NCBI GenBank assembly: GCA_914767715.1
Contig: OU612065.1
Coordinates: 12,710,001 to 12,774,000, forward strand
Direction of reading: 5' to 3'
Length of the DNA: 64,000 nt
Origin: Membranipora membranacea
Taxonomy: Eukaryota; Bryozoa; Gymnolaemata; Cheilostomatida; Membraniporidae
Positions 1-11,726 of this stretch are shown here, piece after piece (position 1 is the first letter of the stretch; each line of letters opens with the position of its first letter). Both the position numbers and the translations under genes were made by a program. The notes under the pieces were generated by a model. The model did no database searches and was not told the origin of the DNA. It was given only the letters and a program-made list of their open reading frames with translations.

Positions 1-115
1 GAATTTCAGCATTAATCATGTTCTCTTATCTTGAAAACAATATCTTGATCGGTGTTGTGCTTGTTATGCGACTAGTAGTGTAATAATCGTTTTGATCCAA
101 CGCATTAACTCATAC

Positions 116-140
116 ATATAATATAATATAATATAATATA
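116..140. repeat. ATATA pentanucleotide microsatellite, five copies
   Basis: Five uninterrupted copies of the 5-bp unit ATATA lie between non-repetitive flanks. They probably sit in the first intron of the partial gene at 380-638, which runs leftwards. No function is evident. Confidence 0.9.
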
Positions 141-379
141 AGAAATAGAATTCCTTACAGTTTGTCAAGTTCGTTAGCAACAAGAAATTTTGTTTGGGGG
201 GAAGATGCCATGCTAAAGCCTTGTGTTCATCTCTTCAAATGATGAGCAACCTGTGCTCTTTGTCCTTTGGCCACAGCTATTCATTCACTTCCGCAACATG
301 GCAAAGATCAAATTTTTCAAAAAAACATAGGGTGAATGCCAGTTGTATTGTAATGAGTAATTCCACTTCACCAACTTAC

Positions 380-638
380 CTTCAAGAAGGGACCACTGAT
401 ACTCTTGGTAAACATCCTGGCTTAAAATATCCCTCAGATCATCTCTCTCACTTATATACCACGTTGACGGCTCTTCATTATTACTTGATGGTTCGGTATA
501 ATTTATGTTAGATGTTGTTGACACTAAGTAGTCGGTAGTTCTATGAGGAGTGGTGGTAGAGTTCGCATGCGTTCCAGCTGTGATGAGGATTGTGACAGAA
601 AGGAGCGTCAATATATTACGTCTCACTGTATCGTACAT
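380..638 (-). CDS. First coding exon of an unidentified secreted or membrane protein (partial)
   Basis: I do not recognise this gene. An ATG at 638-636 opens 86 codons that end at a good donor (GAAG followed by GTAAGT, intron starting at 379), leaving phase 1. The N-terminus has a short basic start followed by a hydrophobic stretch at about residues 9-20 (LTLLSVTILIT), then AGTHANS, as in a cleavable signal peptide. After it comes a Thr/Ser/Asn-rich segment with NST and NYT sequons, then a charged segment (ERDDLRDIL) ending in YQWSLLEG. The rest of the gene would lie beyond the left edge. Exon status rests on the signal-peptide shape, the real ATG and the donor site; no homology was recognised. 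Confidence 0.5.
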
Positions 639-2920
639 TATGGGGAGACAATTTGAGATCTATAGGCGACAACAGCAGTGGTAGCAGATCGGTGTGATAA
701 TAAACCCTTGTGGTTAGCTGATTATACGATTATATCTTGTCAAGGTACACCTAAATATCCAGAGATTGACTTCAAAGCTGCCTATAAAAGAAACATAATG
801 GCAACAGTAATGGGGGTATGATATCTCAGCACCTGAAAGTCAAAACATCGCTATCAGATGATCCGGTCTAATCCAAGTACGTGATCGCTGCTCTACATCA
901 GCATATTTATATCATTCTAGTACAAACAGAAAAATACTTTGTCTGCTTTTGAATCGACATCATGATATACTCAAAATACAATCAGGCTCCAGAGCACCAC
1001 ACTTTTTTGACAGTAGAAAGTTTCACACCATCTCTTACTTTCTGCTGTAACCGCTATGATCAGACCAAACGACAGTCCATTTCTGGCATACAAGAGATGC
1101 GAGACACATTTGATATTCAAGGAATTTACAAAGTAACAGTGTGTGTTTTGAAAAGAAATGACATTATGTGCTGTATATTTAACGCTTATCTGCCATTTTA
1201 CCGTTGAGAAAAAGACTTGGCCTGACCCTATCAAGCACACCTAATATGCCCATAAATTGTCAGAAATGTTTTTCCTTTTTAACTCTGTAAACACACATCC
1301 ACCAATGATCAATACATTAACTCTCTTTGAAAGCTGTTGTCAGATTTATCCAAAGAAAAACAGAGTAGGCTACTTACCACAAGTTGGTGTCACATATTGA
1401 CAAATTCATGAAGGTCACAACACATTTACAAGCAACAATAAAACTGTTTGGACAATCCACAACATGTGACGTCAATTATATAGAGAGAACAGATAGGCTT
1501 CTCTAACTAAAGATCTGTCACAATGACAATGAACACACAAAATAGAAGTAAAGAAAAGGCTTTGAAATTTGTAGAGCAAGAGAAATGAAGCTAATTATTA
1601 TGTAGGTTCAAGTTATCACGGCATCAGTACACAAGTGAAGTATTTGTACACCACTGTCAATAAACAGCATTATTTTACATCACACCTATATACATGATTA
1701 CATCATCTGCAGTACTCCTACCATGCATACTAGTAGAACATGATTTCAGTTTTCATTGCTGTTTCACTGGTTTGTGATTTGGTAATCCTTGTACAGATGT
1801 ATATTGATACCTGAATGTAAATGTAAGGTGGTCGGTCAAATAACGGTGATATTGCAAGGTACAAAATATCACAGCGCGTACCTGGTGACTTTTTTAAGAT
1901 TGACTCAGTGAGCATATCAAATGGCAAGATTATTGGATTTTGTTTTACTCTTAATATGTAAAAACTTAACAAATCGTTGCAATGTTTTGGTTCTGTTTTG
2001 GCAGCAATTTCATCAATGGTATAGAGGCTGGTTGAATGCAGATCTATAGAAGTGTTTGATATAATATTGTTTTCACAGTGTAAGAGGTGTTTATCAGCAT
2101 TTCTTTAAACATTTCGCATGAATTCCTTTGTCAGTCAGCCCATGCTAACTGCTCAGGATATTGTCAACTTACTGCGTCAAGGAGAAATTACTTCTTGATT
2201 TATGATGTTGAGGATCAATTTGCAAAAATCATGCGCTTAGTTGTCTTGCACAAACATAACAGAGCCTTATAAAGATATCGATGGAATACTCATATTTTGA
2301 TGTCACAAAAAAGGTACTTCTCTCATTTTATAATCATTGGCATAAAAATTTATAAAATAATTTGAACTTCCACTATAGAATATAGTTGGATAACAATCAG
2401 AACATAAAATCTTTACGTAGGTTATTCAACAAGAGTAAATATTCAGCCACTAAAATAACTGTGGCGGTGGAATGGGTGATCACACATCAAGATAATTACC
2501 CACAATTCAAGAGGTAAAACCCGTAAACCTGCGAGGTGGCTGAGTAATGTAAGCCTCCATGCCTGTCACTGTTAATTAACATTAACTTAGCCGATATCAC
2601 TTTGCCAGGTAAACTAAAACTCAAAGTAGAGGCTGAGGGGCAATTAACTTAAAATTGTGGAACCTAGTTGAGTTATTTCGAAAGCAGCGAAGAAAAAGTT
2701 TCAACACCGGAGAGGATAGTAGGTCCTGTTCAGGGCAATAAATAGTGGGCGGGCATATCATAAAGAGCAAACCTTCACGCAGTAACAGTGAGAGACAGGC
2801 ATAATATTAGAAGAAACATCCTTATACATAAAAACAGTTCGGAACTGGAAAATAATAGGTAGATAGACGAGATTGTATCTGATTATACCGTTGGATTAAT
2901 TTGATAAATGGATCCCCATA
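639..2920. other. Intergenic stretch, no gene recognised
   Basis: This lies between the start of the partial minus-strand gene and the stop codon of SRPRA, also on the minus strand. It should contain the SRPRA 3' UTR at its right end and upstream DNA of the partial gene at its left end. I see no canonical AATAAA on the minus strand within about 600 bp past the SRPRA stop. The open frames here (for example both strands near 962-1240) have no family signature and no convincing splice sites. Confidence 0.6.
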
Positions 2921-5900
2921 TCAAGCTTTCATCAGAGCAGAAACAACATTCTTAGCATTGAGTGTTTTCAGGTCAGTGTATGTCTGACCTGTTCCAACAA
3001 ACACTATTGGCTGTCCAGTGATATAGGTCATCGAGATGGCAGCACCCACCTGCAAATGACAAAGAATAGATTGAAATAAAGAGCACATAAGATGACCCTA
3101 AAGTTTTGCCCATTATTCATTTATGCCTGAGAATTACACCATTGCAGTTCAAATCCCACAATACCTCGAAAGATCCACAACAAAAATGCAATATCCGAAT
3201 ACTGATGCACATGTAGTGTAGTGTTTGCATAAAATATTTGCTGCAGTAAAGAATTCATATTTGTAATATTGTTGTTACCTTATCATCGATGGTATCAAAC
3301 TTAGTGAGCACAATGCCATCTATAAGATGAGGATTCTCCTGCTGTGAGTGGTCAGCCAATGCCTGATTAAACTTGACAAGCTGATCTACGGCTTCATTAC
3401 CGACCAGAGCCTCTCCAACAAATAACACAAGGTCTGGCTGGTTCACTTTTATCAGCTGTAATACATAATTGATTAATTACATAATTGATTACCTTGATCA
3501 AGAGTTCAGTTGCTTAATTGATGTATCAAAATGTGGTCATGTGTTTGTGTTACATTCCCACCCATCCAACAACCAACAACATTTAATTTGATCACATGGA
3601 GCATAGATAAATCAAAAATTACATTATGATGATAGTCAACGTGAGTAATGGGTTATTCTCTCTTTGACAACATGCTCAAAGAGAAGATAACTAAAATAAC
3701 TAAAAATATATCCGTAAAATAATATACCTTGGCCAAAGATCTCATCAGTGGCTCGTTGTCCTGCATTCTACCAGCTGTATCAACAAGGACGACATCAATC
3801 TTTGTATCACGAGCTGAAAGAATAATATTGCCAATAATGTAACCAAATAAAAGGTTTGAAACCCAAAAATTCTAGCATATAATATCAATCAAGTTTAAAC
3901 CATTTAGTTGAACACATAATACTATTCTCATGGGGGTATCGATCAAAGAATCTCATCAATATTTTGTAAAAATATTTTTGTCCCCCCCATATACGTACCG
4001 TGAGCGATTGCTGACATAGCAACGGAGGCAGCATCTTTGTCGTATCCTTTCTCATATAGCTCAACCATTCGTTTACCGCTATGTATGGTATTGAGTTTAG
4101 TCTTATGAGTTCTAAGTTGCTCCACTGCACCAGCTCTGAATGTATCACAGGCAGCTATCAGCACAGTCAAACCATTCTCTATCAACCAGAATGCTACCTG
4201 GAATGAAATAAAAAATTGGGCCTGAATATATGCCATAAGTACAACATGAACAATAAATCGAAGATAAATACAAAAAACATACATTTCTTTCGAAGCATTT
4301 GTTTGTCATTCAATCTTCAAACACATAATTTTTTCTGGATACATCAATCAAGGGTATATAGAAGGAAATGCTAAGCTGATTCAGACCAAGGTCATTAAAT
4401 ACGCTTGAATCTTATCATACCTTAGAAAGGTTTGTAGATTTGCCGACTCCGTTAACACCACAGAATGTAATACAGTAAGGTTGTCCTTTCTGTCTAGCAT
4501 CCATAGCATCTCTAAGAATGTCAATACGTCTTTTTGGAGAGAGAATTTGTACGCAAGACTCCTGGAGGGTAGCACGAACAGTCGAGGCAACCCCTGAAAA
4601 TGCATACGACATGAGGTTATTCTAACAATCCTAACCATAGTATTGAGCCTGTTACAGTGATCAGTAATCAACTTGTAGAGTAATACAAAAAGTGAATGTG
4701 AGGGAAAATTGCCTGAACTATTTTCTAAGAATGATGGTAAACTTACCACTGAAGGTGCTCAGAACTTTTCCTTCCAGCTTCATAGCAACAGAATCACACA
4801 GCTTTACAGCAATATCAGCAGCTACATTCTTAGCTAAATAAAAAATAACTTGTTATGAATAAAATAGCGAAGGACAGATTGACTCTACAAATCACCATGA
4901 GACAGCAGTAAGAAAAGACAAGGCTAATGGCTATTTCATACTCACAGATGAGGTGGTCTTTCATCTTCTCCAAAGCAGGACCAACCGACTCTTTGGTGAG
5001 AGTCTTACTCATAGACAAGGACTTGAATATTCCAAACAATCCACCGGACCGATTAGCATCACTACAAACATATGAGAAATGTAAACTGGGAAGGAATTCA
5101 CCACTACAAAGTTACTCAACTTCATAGCGTATGGTGACAAAATGGCATTGTGCACTGTGTTAAATGTGTCCATACTATAGCCAGTAGGAAGTTATTCATG
5201 GTAAGAATGCACTAACATAATTCAATTCAATATTATAACGAATTGTAATATAATGCCCTCATACACAAGCCAGCTAATAGTTATGCTGGTTGGTTATGCA
5301 AAGATGGCGTAATCGCTGACCGCTTACTGTTGACATGTTACATACAAAACCAGACTGAAATATTTGTTGTTGTCAACAGCACTTCTCACAGCAATTTAGG
5401 TGAAAATATTTACCTTTCTGCAGCTTTGTTATCGGTTGTCTCCTCCTCATCCTCATATTCACCTTCAGACTCTGTGTCTAAATCCTTGAGATTACCAGAC
5501 ATCTGGCCCCTCAGCTTCATCTGTAATTGACAAGCAAATATCATCTTATGAGTCTTTTGGTGTAAAACTTCAAGCGCATAGTGCAACGATGAACTTTAAA
5601 AACTTAGAGGAAGGGTTTGCTCATCAAAATGATAAATTATTCTCAGAGAAACTTGGGTTAAAAAGGATACACACACAGCCAATTCAATCATGTGAAAATG
5701 ATAAACTTTACAAACTATCAAGTCCACACATAGTTATTGGCACTTAGTTCAATGAGCAATACCAACCTCGCTGGCAGCCACATTGACCTTGTCTTTATCA
5801 TCAGAGGTGTTGAAGATATCAAGATTTGCTGCATCCTTATTAGAACCACCAAGATCCCAAACCCGGCTCTCCTTGCCTTTCTTCTTAGGGGTTGTTTCAG

Positions 5901-8900
5901 TTTTGCTAAAAATACATGTAAATTTGCAGTAATAATATGATGGACAATAGATTAATGCTTCTGTTAGCATAATTTATGAGTATAAACAAAAATCAAAGAG
6001 ATGGGAAGACATGTTTTTTTGCACATGGCTGGATTAAGTTGTAGTTAGGGCAACTACTTTACTCATTGATAGCTGCTGACCTCCAGTGCAACAATATGGA
6101 GATGTGGTAAATGATAGGTGAAAGGCCTTACGTTTTCATAGCAGCAGGTTTTGCCTTGCCCATCTTTTTGGCAAAGAACTCTTGTCTTCGCTTCTCAACA
6201 GAATCTATATCTGTTGTCGGACTTTCGTTTCCTGATCCACTGGATGTCAGATCATCTGAAATACATGGTAGTACATCACAACATGATATATCAGTGACAT
6301 GAGATATAAAAATTCCTAATCTTTCCTACTGAGAGAAAGAAACCAACTAACTATCACATAGAACATTCACTAATACCAAAAGAGAATTCAAGCTGTACAC
6401 ATGAATATGAACATAGAAGCATGAGCTTGGTCATAGTATAACGCTTATTACTCATGTACATTTTCTCTTAATCCCTAATATTGAGGACAACTGGACGGAA
6501 TATACAGATATTATCATAATAAGTTGGCCGAGTTATTTTGAACATCCATCTAAGGACTGACATGCCACTACCAAAATATAATTGCATATATATATTAATA
6601 GAACATTCTGCCTGTTTTGGTAGGAAGAAATTATTGACTGCTATCTGATCACATACCATTACTTCCAGTTTGAACTTCCTCTGCGGGAGCTCTATTCTCC
6701 TTTCCTTTGGCACTTTTATTTTGACTAGATAATTTTTCAGCTTGTTTTTTCTTAGGATCAATAATCATCGATCCCACAGTTTTCTGAGATTTGGCTGACT
6801 GACTAAATTTCCTCATCTCTCTGAGAAAAGTGTAGAGATGCAAGGCATTAAAAAGATTAGAATTAATTTTTGACCAAATATGGGTCTTCGAAACATCACA
6901 TCAAGTGTTACTCCATCGGTCAGTATAAACCAGACAATGGTAACCAAGGAAACATTATCATGGCATTATCTAACATTTTATGTTATTGTTTTCTTTACTC
7001 ATGAATATAGATATCTTTAAGATGTTCTAAAAGGATGACAACTCACTTCGGTTTGGCAGCCTGCTCACGATCAGCAGCCTCCACACTCTTCAGTATTTTA
7101 GTGAAGTCATCAGAGAAGTTGAAGGATCGATAAAAGTTACCAGCCTGTAGATCATTTTTATACTTGTCCCTGAACTCGAGTTGTATATCAGATAGTAACT
7201 TGTCCACATATGATAATGCTAGCTCTGCTTGATATGCCACCTGAGAAACAAGTTATAATTACTCAACTTGCCTTAAACCTAGTCAAGGTTGGTCATCGGT
7301 GAACTGAGGACATCATAACTTATTTGAAAACAACTCTAATCGGTGAGAAACTGACAAAGCACAAAGATTTGACAATATTATGAGCGTAGCCACTGTTGAA
7401 GAAAATGAAAACTTACAACAAACACCAGCTCGAACTCGTTGTCCAGTCTATACTTCAGTCCCAACTTATCGTGCTTGAATAAGGAATTCCCTGTTTTTTC
7501 CTAAAAGAAAGACATGAAAATGTTAAGATGTAGCGAGATGAATGAAAGAGCCGCTATTAGCCGCAAGAATCAAGGCAAAGATCATAGCAATATATAATAT
7601 CCAGAACTGACAAAGAAGTGTAGATCAATTCTTGAACATACTTGTCTATTTAAAGGGATAATACACGTCTGATCTCTGTTTGGCAGCCAATGGAGCACAG
7701 AAAAATGTATGTACATACATAAACTCCTTATTTGTAATTCAAAACCCCTTGTTCTGCTCATCATTATTGCACATGCGTACTCATGAGTATCTGTATAATT
7801 GAAACACTGACCAAGAGGTAGGAGCACACAACTGCTCACAAAATCAGTTTTTTTCAGTTCACAAGCAATTCTGTTAGTTGTCTTATTTCTTGTTGGAGAT
7901 GCACAACTACAATTTAGAATGCACATTTGAGCAGAACAAGGGGTTTTGAATTACAAGTAAGGAGTTTATGTATGTACTTACATTTATCTGTGCTCCATTG
8001 GCTGCCAAACAGAGATCAGAAGTGTATTATCCCTTTAATATTAAATACTATATACACACACATTTATATATTGGACTATTTTGACACAGTGGTACCACCA
8101 TACCACCCTCTACCAGTGGAGTAGAACCAAGGAGTTACTCCTTGATTCAAGTGGAGAGGAGTCTCAGCTCAGTTATACTACTAAGCTACTGCTGAAACTA
8201 GCGAGGTATGGCGTCAATTACCAACTGACCACATGGATAGATGACTTCCTTACAGGAAGGACACAGAAGGTTGTTGTGGACGGAGAGGAATCTTCAGAAT
8301 CTCTGGTTACTTCCGGAGTGCCGCAGGGCTCAGTAACTGGTCCCTCAATATTCCTCTTTTATATTAATGACCTTCCAGTCAATGTTGGATCCATTGTCAG
8401 ACTATTCGCTGACGACATGATCCTTTACAACTGCATGGACAATCATCAGACACTGCTAAGTGACCTAAACCGATTAGAACAGTGGGAAAATGAGTGGGAC
8501 ATAGAGTTCCATCCAAGTGTCAACGAATAAAATTTTCACGCAAACGCCAACCAACACAGAAACCCCTCTATCTCCATAACACCGAGATCCCAGAGGCCCA
8601 AAGTATCAAATACTTAGGAGTGACCCTCGACACGAAGACCAACTGGAATGCCAATATCAGTGGCACCCCTGCTAAGGGAAACTCCATAATTTGCTTCATC
8701 AGGCGCAATGTTCTTAGAACATCAGAGCAGGTCAAGGCAACTGCCTATAAACAACTGGTGCGACCTGTGATAGAGTATGCGTCTGGAATCAGCTTCTAAC
8801 ACCAACAGTGGTCGACTGGAAGCTATCCAGAGAAGGGCAGCTCGACAAATATGTGGTGTGAAAAGGACAGACCGAACTACAAGCACCACAGGCCTTCTCG

Positions 8901-11726
8901 ATAAGCTAAACCTACCTCTACTCTCTCAGCGTCGACTCGACCGAAGACTTACTGTCTTCAGCCAGTACCACCATACCAACACAACAACGCTACTTGTGTA
9001 GCAGCCCCCCAGCATATAGCCCAAAAGCTGTTCAATGCAATAAATTTGTTGATGAACCTGAACAAACAATGCCTACCAGAAAACAAGTCTCTGGAGTCAC
9101 AGCAGGAGATGCTGGTGCTGGAGACTATGACGACGAAGGTAAATACGAAGGCAGATACTAAACTATAGATAGCAACTAATAACAACATCCTCTCCATCTA
9201 GTTTTTGTTGTTGGTATTATAATTGATGTTTACATATTCCTTTCTATAACAATTCAAGTGAAAGACTTTAACAACACATGACAAGGTTAATTCGACAACT
9301 CTAGCTGGTAAGACTGTTGTTGACAAAAAGAAACACACACAATCACATACATAGTAACAAATATGGTTGTACAGACACGCTGATTGGCAGGGTATGACAC
9401 AATACCTCGCACCCCGCCTCACCAGCATAGATCAGCAATACCACACAAGTCCTGACGAACTATGGACTGATATCAAAACACTAATCCTGGAGGCTATGGA
9501 GATCTATATCCCTCGGCGGAAACCCAAGCGTAAGGATTCCTGTCCCTGGATAACAAAAGACCTCCATAAGCTGATAAAGATCAGGAATAGACTTTACAAG
9601 CGTGTCAAGAAAAGAGGTTGCCCTCGTCTGGAGGCAAGGTATCTTTTATATCGTGCCTTAGTAAAGAAGCAACTGAGGACAGAACATGCCGACTATGTGC
9701 ACCGCTTGTTTACCGAAGAAGATAAATCCCAACGAAACATCTCAAAACGCTTCTGGACCTATATCAAACACAGACGCTCATCTGCTGTCTCTAATATAGG
9801 CCCTCTGAAGAAAGGAAGTGCTCTGACTACCACTGCTAAGGAGAAGGCCAACCTGCTGAATCAGCAATTCATGTCAGTCTTCTCCAAGCCAACGCCAAGA
9901 ATAGACTACCTGACATTGACCCTTAAATCAGTCATGCCCAATATCTCCATATCCACTAACGGCGTCCACAAGCAACTTAGAACTCTAAACCCATACAAGG
10001 CCACGGGCCCAGACGGCATTAGTCCCAGGGTGCTCCGAGAGCTGGCTGACGTACTTACCGCACCACTATCGAGTCTTTTCCAACTCTCACTCGACAAAGG
10101 GTCTGTTCCACTGGACTGGAAGAAGGCCATAATATCGCCAATCTTCAAGAAAGGGGACAAGTGCTTACCATCCAACTACAGGCCTGTTAGTCTTACCTGT
10201 GTAGTCAGCAAAGTTCTAGAGCATATTGTCACCAGTCAACTAACATCTTATGCTGAGTCACAGGGACTGTTCTTCAAGAACCAGCACGGCTTTCGGGAAG
10301 ACCACGGTTGCGAACGCCAACTCATTGAACTAGCCAATGATATCGCCAAAAACCTTGACAAAGGGATCGAGACAGATGCTTGTGTGTTGGACTTCTCAAA
10401 AGCCTTTGACAAAGTTAACCACAGCAAACTATTACTGAAGTTAGCAACGTACGGAGTGTCCTTTCAAGTGTTATCATGGATTGATGACTTCCTTATGAAC
10501 AGGACCCAGAAGGTTGTAGTTGAAGGAGAAGAGTCAGACGTCTCCCCTGTCACCTCAGGAGTTCCTCAGGGTTCAGTGATCGGCCCAACTCTTTTCTTGT
10601 ACTACATCAATGATATGCCCGACAACATCAAGTCAACAGTACGATTGTTTGCTGACGACACAATTGTATACTCTGATGCAATCAACCACCAAACACTCCA
10701 AGATGATTTGAGCAGGCTTGAGCAGTGGGAGAATCAGTGGGACATGGAGTTTCATCCCTCGAAATGTGAGCATATTTGTTTCACAAGGAAGAAACGCCCA
10801 TCAGAGAACTCCTACAAACTCCACAACATCGAGATCCCCCGCACCAACTGCACCAAATACCTTGGTGTGTTTGCTGACTCAAAACTAACCTGGCACGAAC
10901 ACATAGCCAAAATCACTAGTAAGGCAAATGCCACCCTAGCCTTCATACGACGTAATGTCCTCACAACATCAGAAGACATTCGCTCCACCGCCTACAAACA
11001 GCTAGTGAGACCAGTACTCGAGTATGCTTCCTGCGCTTGGGACACTCTTACCCAGACTGTAGAGACCAAACTCCAAGCAGTTCAGCGTCGTGCAGCCCGG
11101 TTTATCTGTGGCATCCGGCGCAGCGACAGGAAAACCAGCACCACAGGTCTTCTCTCAAAGCTTGACCTTCAACCACTGGATGACCGCCGTAAGTGTAGGC
11201 GACTGCAGGTCTTTCGCACCTACCACTTTAATGCTCCTCACATCATCAATGAACATGTGTCTAGATCAACACACCACTCCAGCAGACGCCATGCACAGCA
11301 GTATTTCATTCCATCTACCAACACTCTGCACTATCGCCGGTTCCTTTTTGTTAGAACTGCCAAAGACTGGAACTGTCTACTGCCTGGTTGCCCACTGTTA
11401 ACAGCCCCTGCCCCGAACCCCGGTTAGATGTAAAGCTGTTCCTTATTGGTTTACCGGTAAATGACCTGGAAACGTAAAACGATTCATGAGTTTTTAACGT
11501 TCCTGAAGTCACGACGCTGAAGTCGGCGCTAGGAGCTAAGAATCATCAGGTGAGACATCAGGTGAGACATACACAGATTTATTACTATTATTATTATTTA
11601 TTTTATTACCTGGAGGATTACATCTTTCACTAAAGCATTGACGGGGGTAGTGAGTACTTGGGATGCTCCCTGAAACATCCATAAGACGATTCCTCCCTTG
11701 CTGAATATGACAAAAAGCTCAAGCAT
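2921..11726 (-). CDS. SRPRA: Signal recognition particle receptor subunit alpha (docking protein)
   Basis: SRP-family GTPase that docks SRP-ribosome complexes at the ER membrane through SRbeta. Exons, 5' to 3': 11726-11610, 7500-7417, 7240-7047, 6820-6657, 6255-6132, 5905-5767, 5520-5414, 5061-4946, 4833-4747, 4593-4421, 4197-3999, 3813-3728, 3455-3279, 3049-2921. All phases join, giving 631 aa (human about 638). The N-terminal SRX domain starts [13 protein letters not shown] charged Lys/Glu linker follows, with the conserved SRVWDLGG. The NG GTPase domain shows [10 protein letters not shown] (about 423), DTFRAGA (about 453), DTAGR (about 513), TKFD (about 581) and GTGQ (about 608). The protein ends SALMKA. 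Intron 1 (7501-11609) carries a MITE and two LINE copies. The exon 6 donor GTTGGT is weak. Identity is certain; individual borders were read by eye. Confidence 0.97.
7651..8037. mobile_element. 387-bp MITE with 110-bp terminal inverted repeats
   Basis: The arms 7651-7760 and 7928-8037 are each 110 bp and are reverse complements with four mismatches. They enclose a 167-bp unique core. Each end begins TAAAGGGATAATAC, so the outermost TA could be a Tc1/mariner-type target duplication. No transposase is encoded; the open frames reading out of both arms are shadows of the repeat. It lies in SRPRA intron 1, about 140 bp before a LINE fragment. Assignment to a superfamily is inference from the TA ends only. 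Confidence 0.85.
8175..9000 (+). pseudogene. Broken non-LTR retrotransposon fragment (reverse transcriptase C-terminal half)
   Basis: This matches the intact copy at 9367-11427 from its LLLKLA.YGV segment onward. It retains SGVPQGSV, the RT catalytic LFADD and the later KQLVRP and QRRAAR blocks. It is cut at the 5' end and broken at least twice. A stop follows EFHPSVNE near 8530, with homology resuming in another frame at KFSRKRQP. A second frame change occurs near 8795 after VIEYAS. Homology fades after about 9000, before the C-terminal WN motif. It is a dead copy in the same orientation as its neighbour and antisense to SRPRA. Confidence 0.85.
9367..11427 (+). CDS. LINE reverse transcriptase, uninterrupted 686-codon frame lacking the endonuclease domain
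   Basis: The frame begins in the linker between endonuclease and RT ([10 protein letters not shown]), with no ATG. It continues through the RT blocks: [12 protein letters not shown], then [16 protein letters not shown], then QHGFRE, then [11 protein letters not shown], then [14 protein letters not shown], then the catalytic LFADDT (FADD at 10648-10659), then YLGVFAD. Past RT, the [12 protein letters not shown] and [10 protein letters not shown] segments and the C-terminal TAKDWNCLL are typical of Jockey/CR1-type elements. No stop or frameshift interrupts 2 kb, which suggests a fairly young insertion. Without the endonuclease it should not be autonomous. Confidence 0.92.
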   Translation: MYRHADWQGMTQYLAPRLTSIDQQYHTSPDELWTDIKTLILEAMEIYIPRRKPKRKDSCPWITKDLHKLIKIRNRLYKRVKKRGCPRLEARYLLYRALVKKQLRTEHADYVHRLFTEEDKSQRNISKRFWTYIKHRRSSAVSNIGPLKKGSALTTTAKEKANLLNQQFMSVFSKPTPRIDYLTLTLKSVMPNISISTNGVHKQLRTLNPYKATGPDGISPRVLRELADVLTAPLSSLFQLSLDKGSVPLDWKKAIISPIFKKGDKCLPSNYRPVSLTCVVSKVLEHIVTSQLTSYAESQGLFFKNQHGFREDHGCERQLIELANDIAKNLDKGIETDACVLDFSKAFDKVNHSKLLLKLATYGVSFQVLSWIDDFLMNRTQKVVVEGEESDVSPVTSGVPQGSVIGPTLFLYYINDMPDNIKSTVRLFADDTIVYSDAINHQTLQDDLSRLEQWENQWDMEFHPSKCEHICFTRKKRPSENSYKLHNIEIPRTNCTKYLGVFADSKLTWHEHIAKITSKANATLAFIRRNVLTTSEDIRSTAYKQLVRPVLEYASCAWDTLTQTVETKLQAVQRRAARFICGIRRSDRKTSTTGLLSKLDLQPLDDRRKCRRLQVFRTYHFNAPHIINEHVSRSTHHSSRRHAQQYFIPSTNTLHYRRFLFVRTAKDWNCLLPGCPLLTAPAPNPG
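11544..11567 (+). repeat. Two 12-bp direct repeats at the LINE 3' end
   Basis: CATCAGGTGAGA occurs twice in tandem (11544-11555, 11556-11567), followed by CATACAC and a T-rich stretch. CR1-type elements often end in short tandem repeats instead of poly(A), so this probably marks the LINE 3' terminus. A TTA-rich tract (11580-11606) separates it from the SRPRA exon 1 donor. Confidence 0.7.

Larger units (their letters stand above)
9358..11567 (+). mobile_element. 5'-truncated CR1/Jockey-like LINE in SRPRA intron 1
   Basis: This is one non-LTR element copy: an open reverse-transcriptase frame, a short 3' UTR and a 3' end with two 12-bp direct repeats. The apurinic endonuclease region normally found upstream is absent, since the frame is closed by a stop at 9355-9357. 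The element is antisense to SRPRA. Its 3' end lies about 40 bp from the exon 1 splice donor (exon end at 11610). The exact insertion borders are uncertain because I could not identify a target-site duplication. Confidence 0.8.

Noticed and set aside
2531-2560. A tRNA or SINE A box (GGTGGCTGAGTAATG)
   Set aside because: No B box (GGTTCGAATCC-like) follows at the required distance and no cloverleaf can be drawn.
4381-4749. 122-codon minus-strand frame overlapping SRPRA exon 10
   Set aside because: It is an off-frame reading of the SRPRA exon; the other frame carries the [11 protein letters not shown]-loop.
7582-8124. Two similar open frames on opposite strands (7926-7582 and 7927-8124) sharing LHWLPNRDQ-type peptides
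   Set aside because: They are translations of the two arms of one inverted-repeat element, not two related genes.
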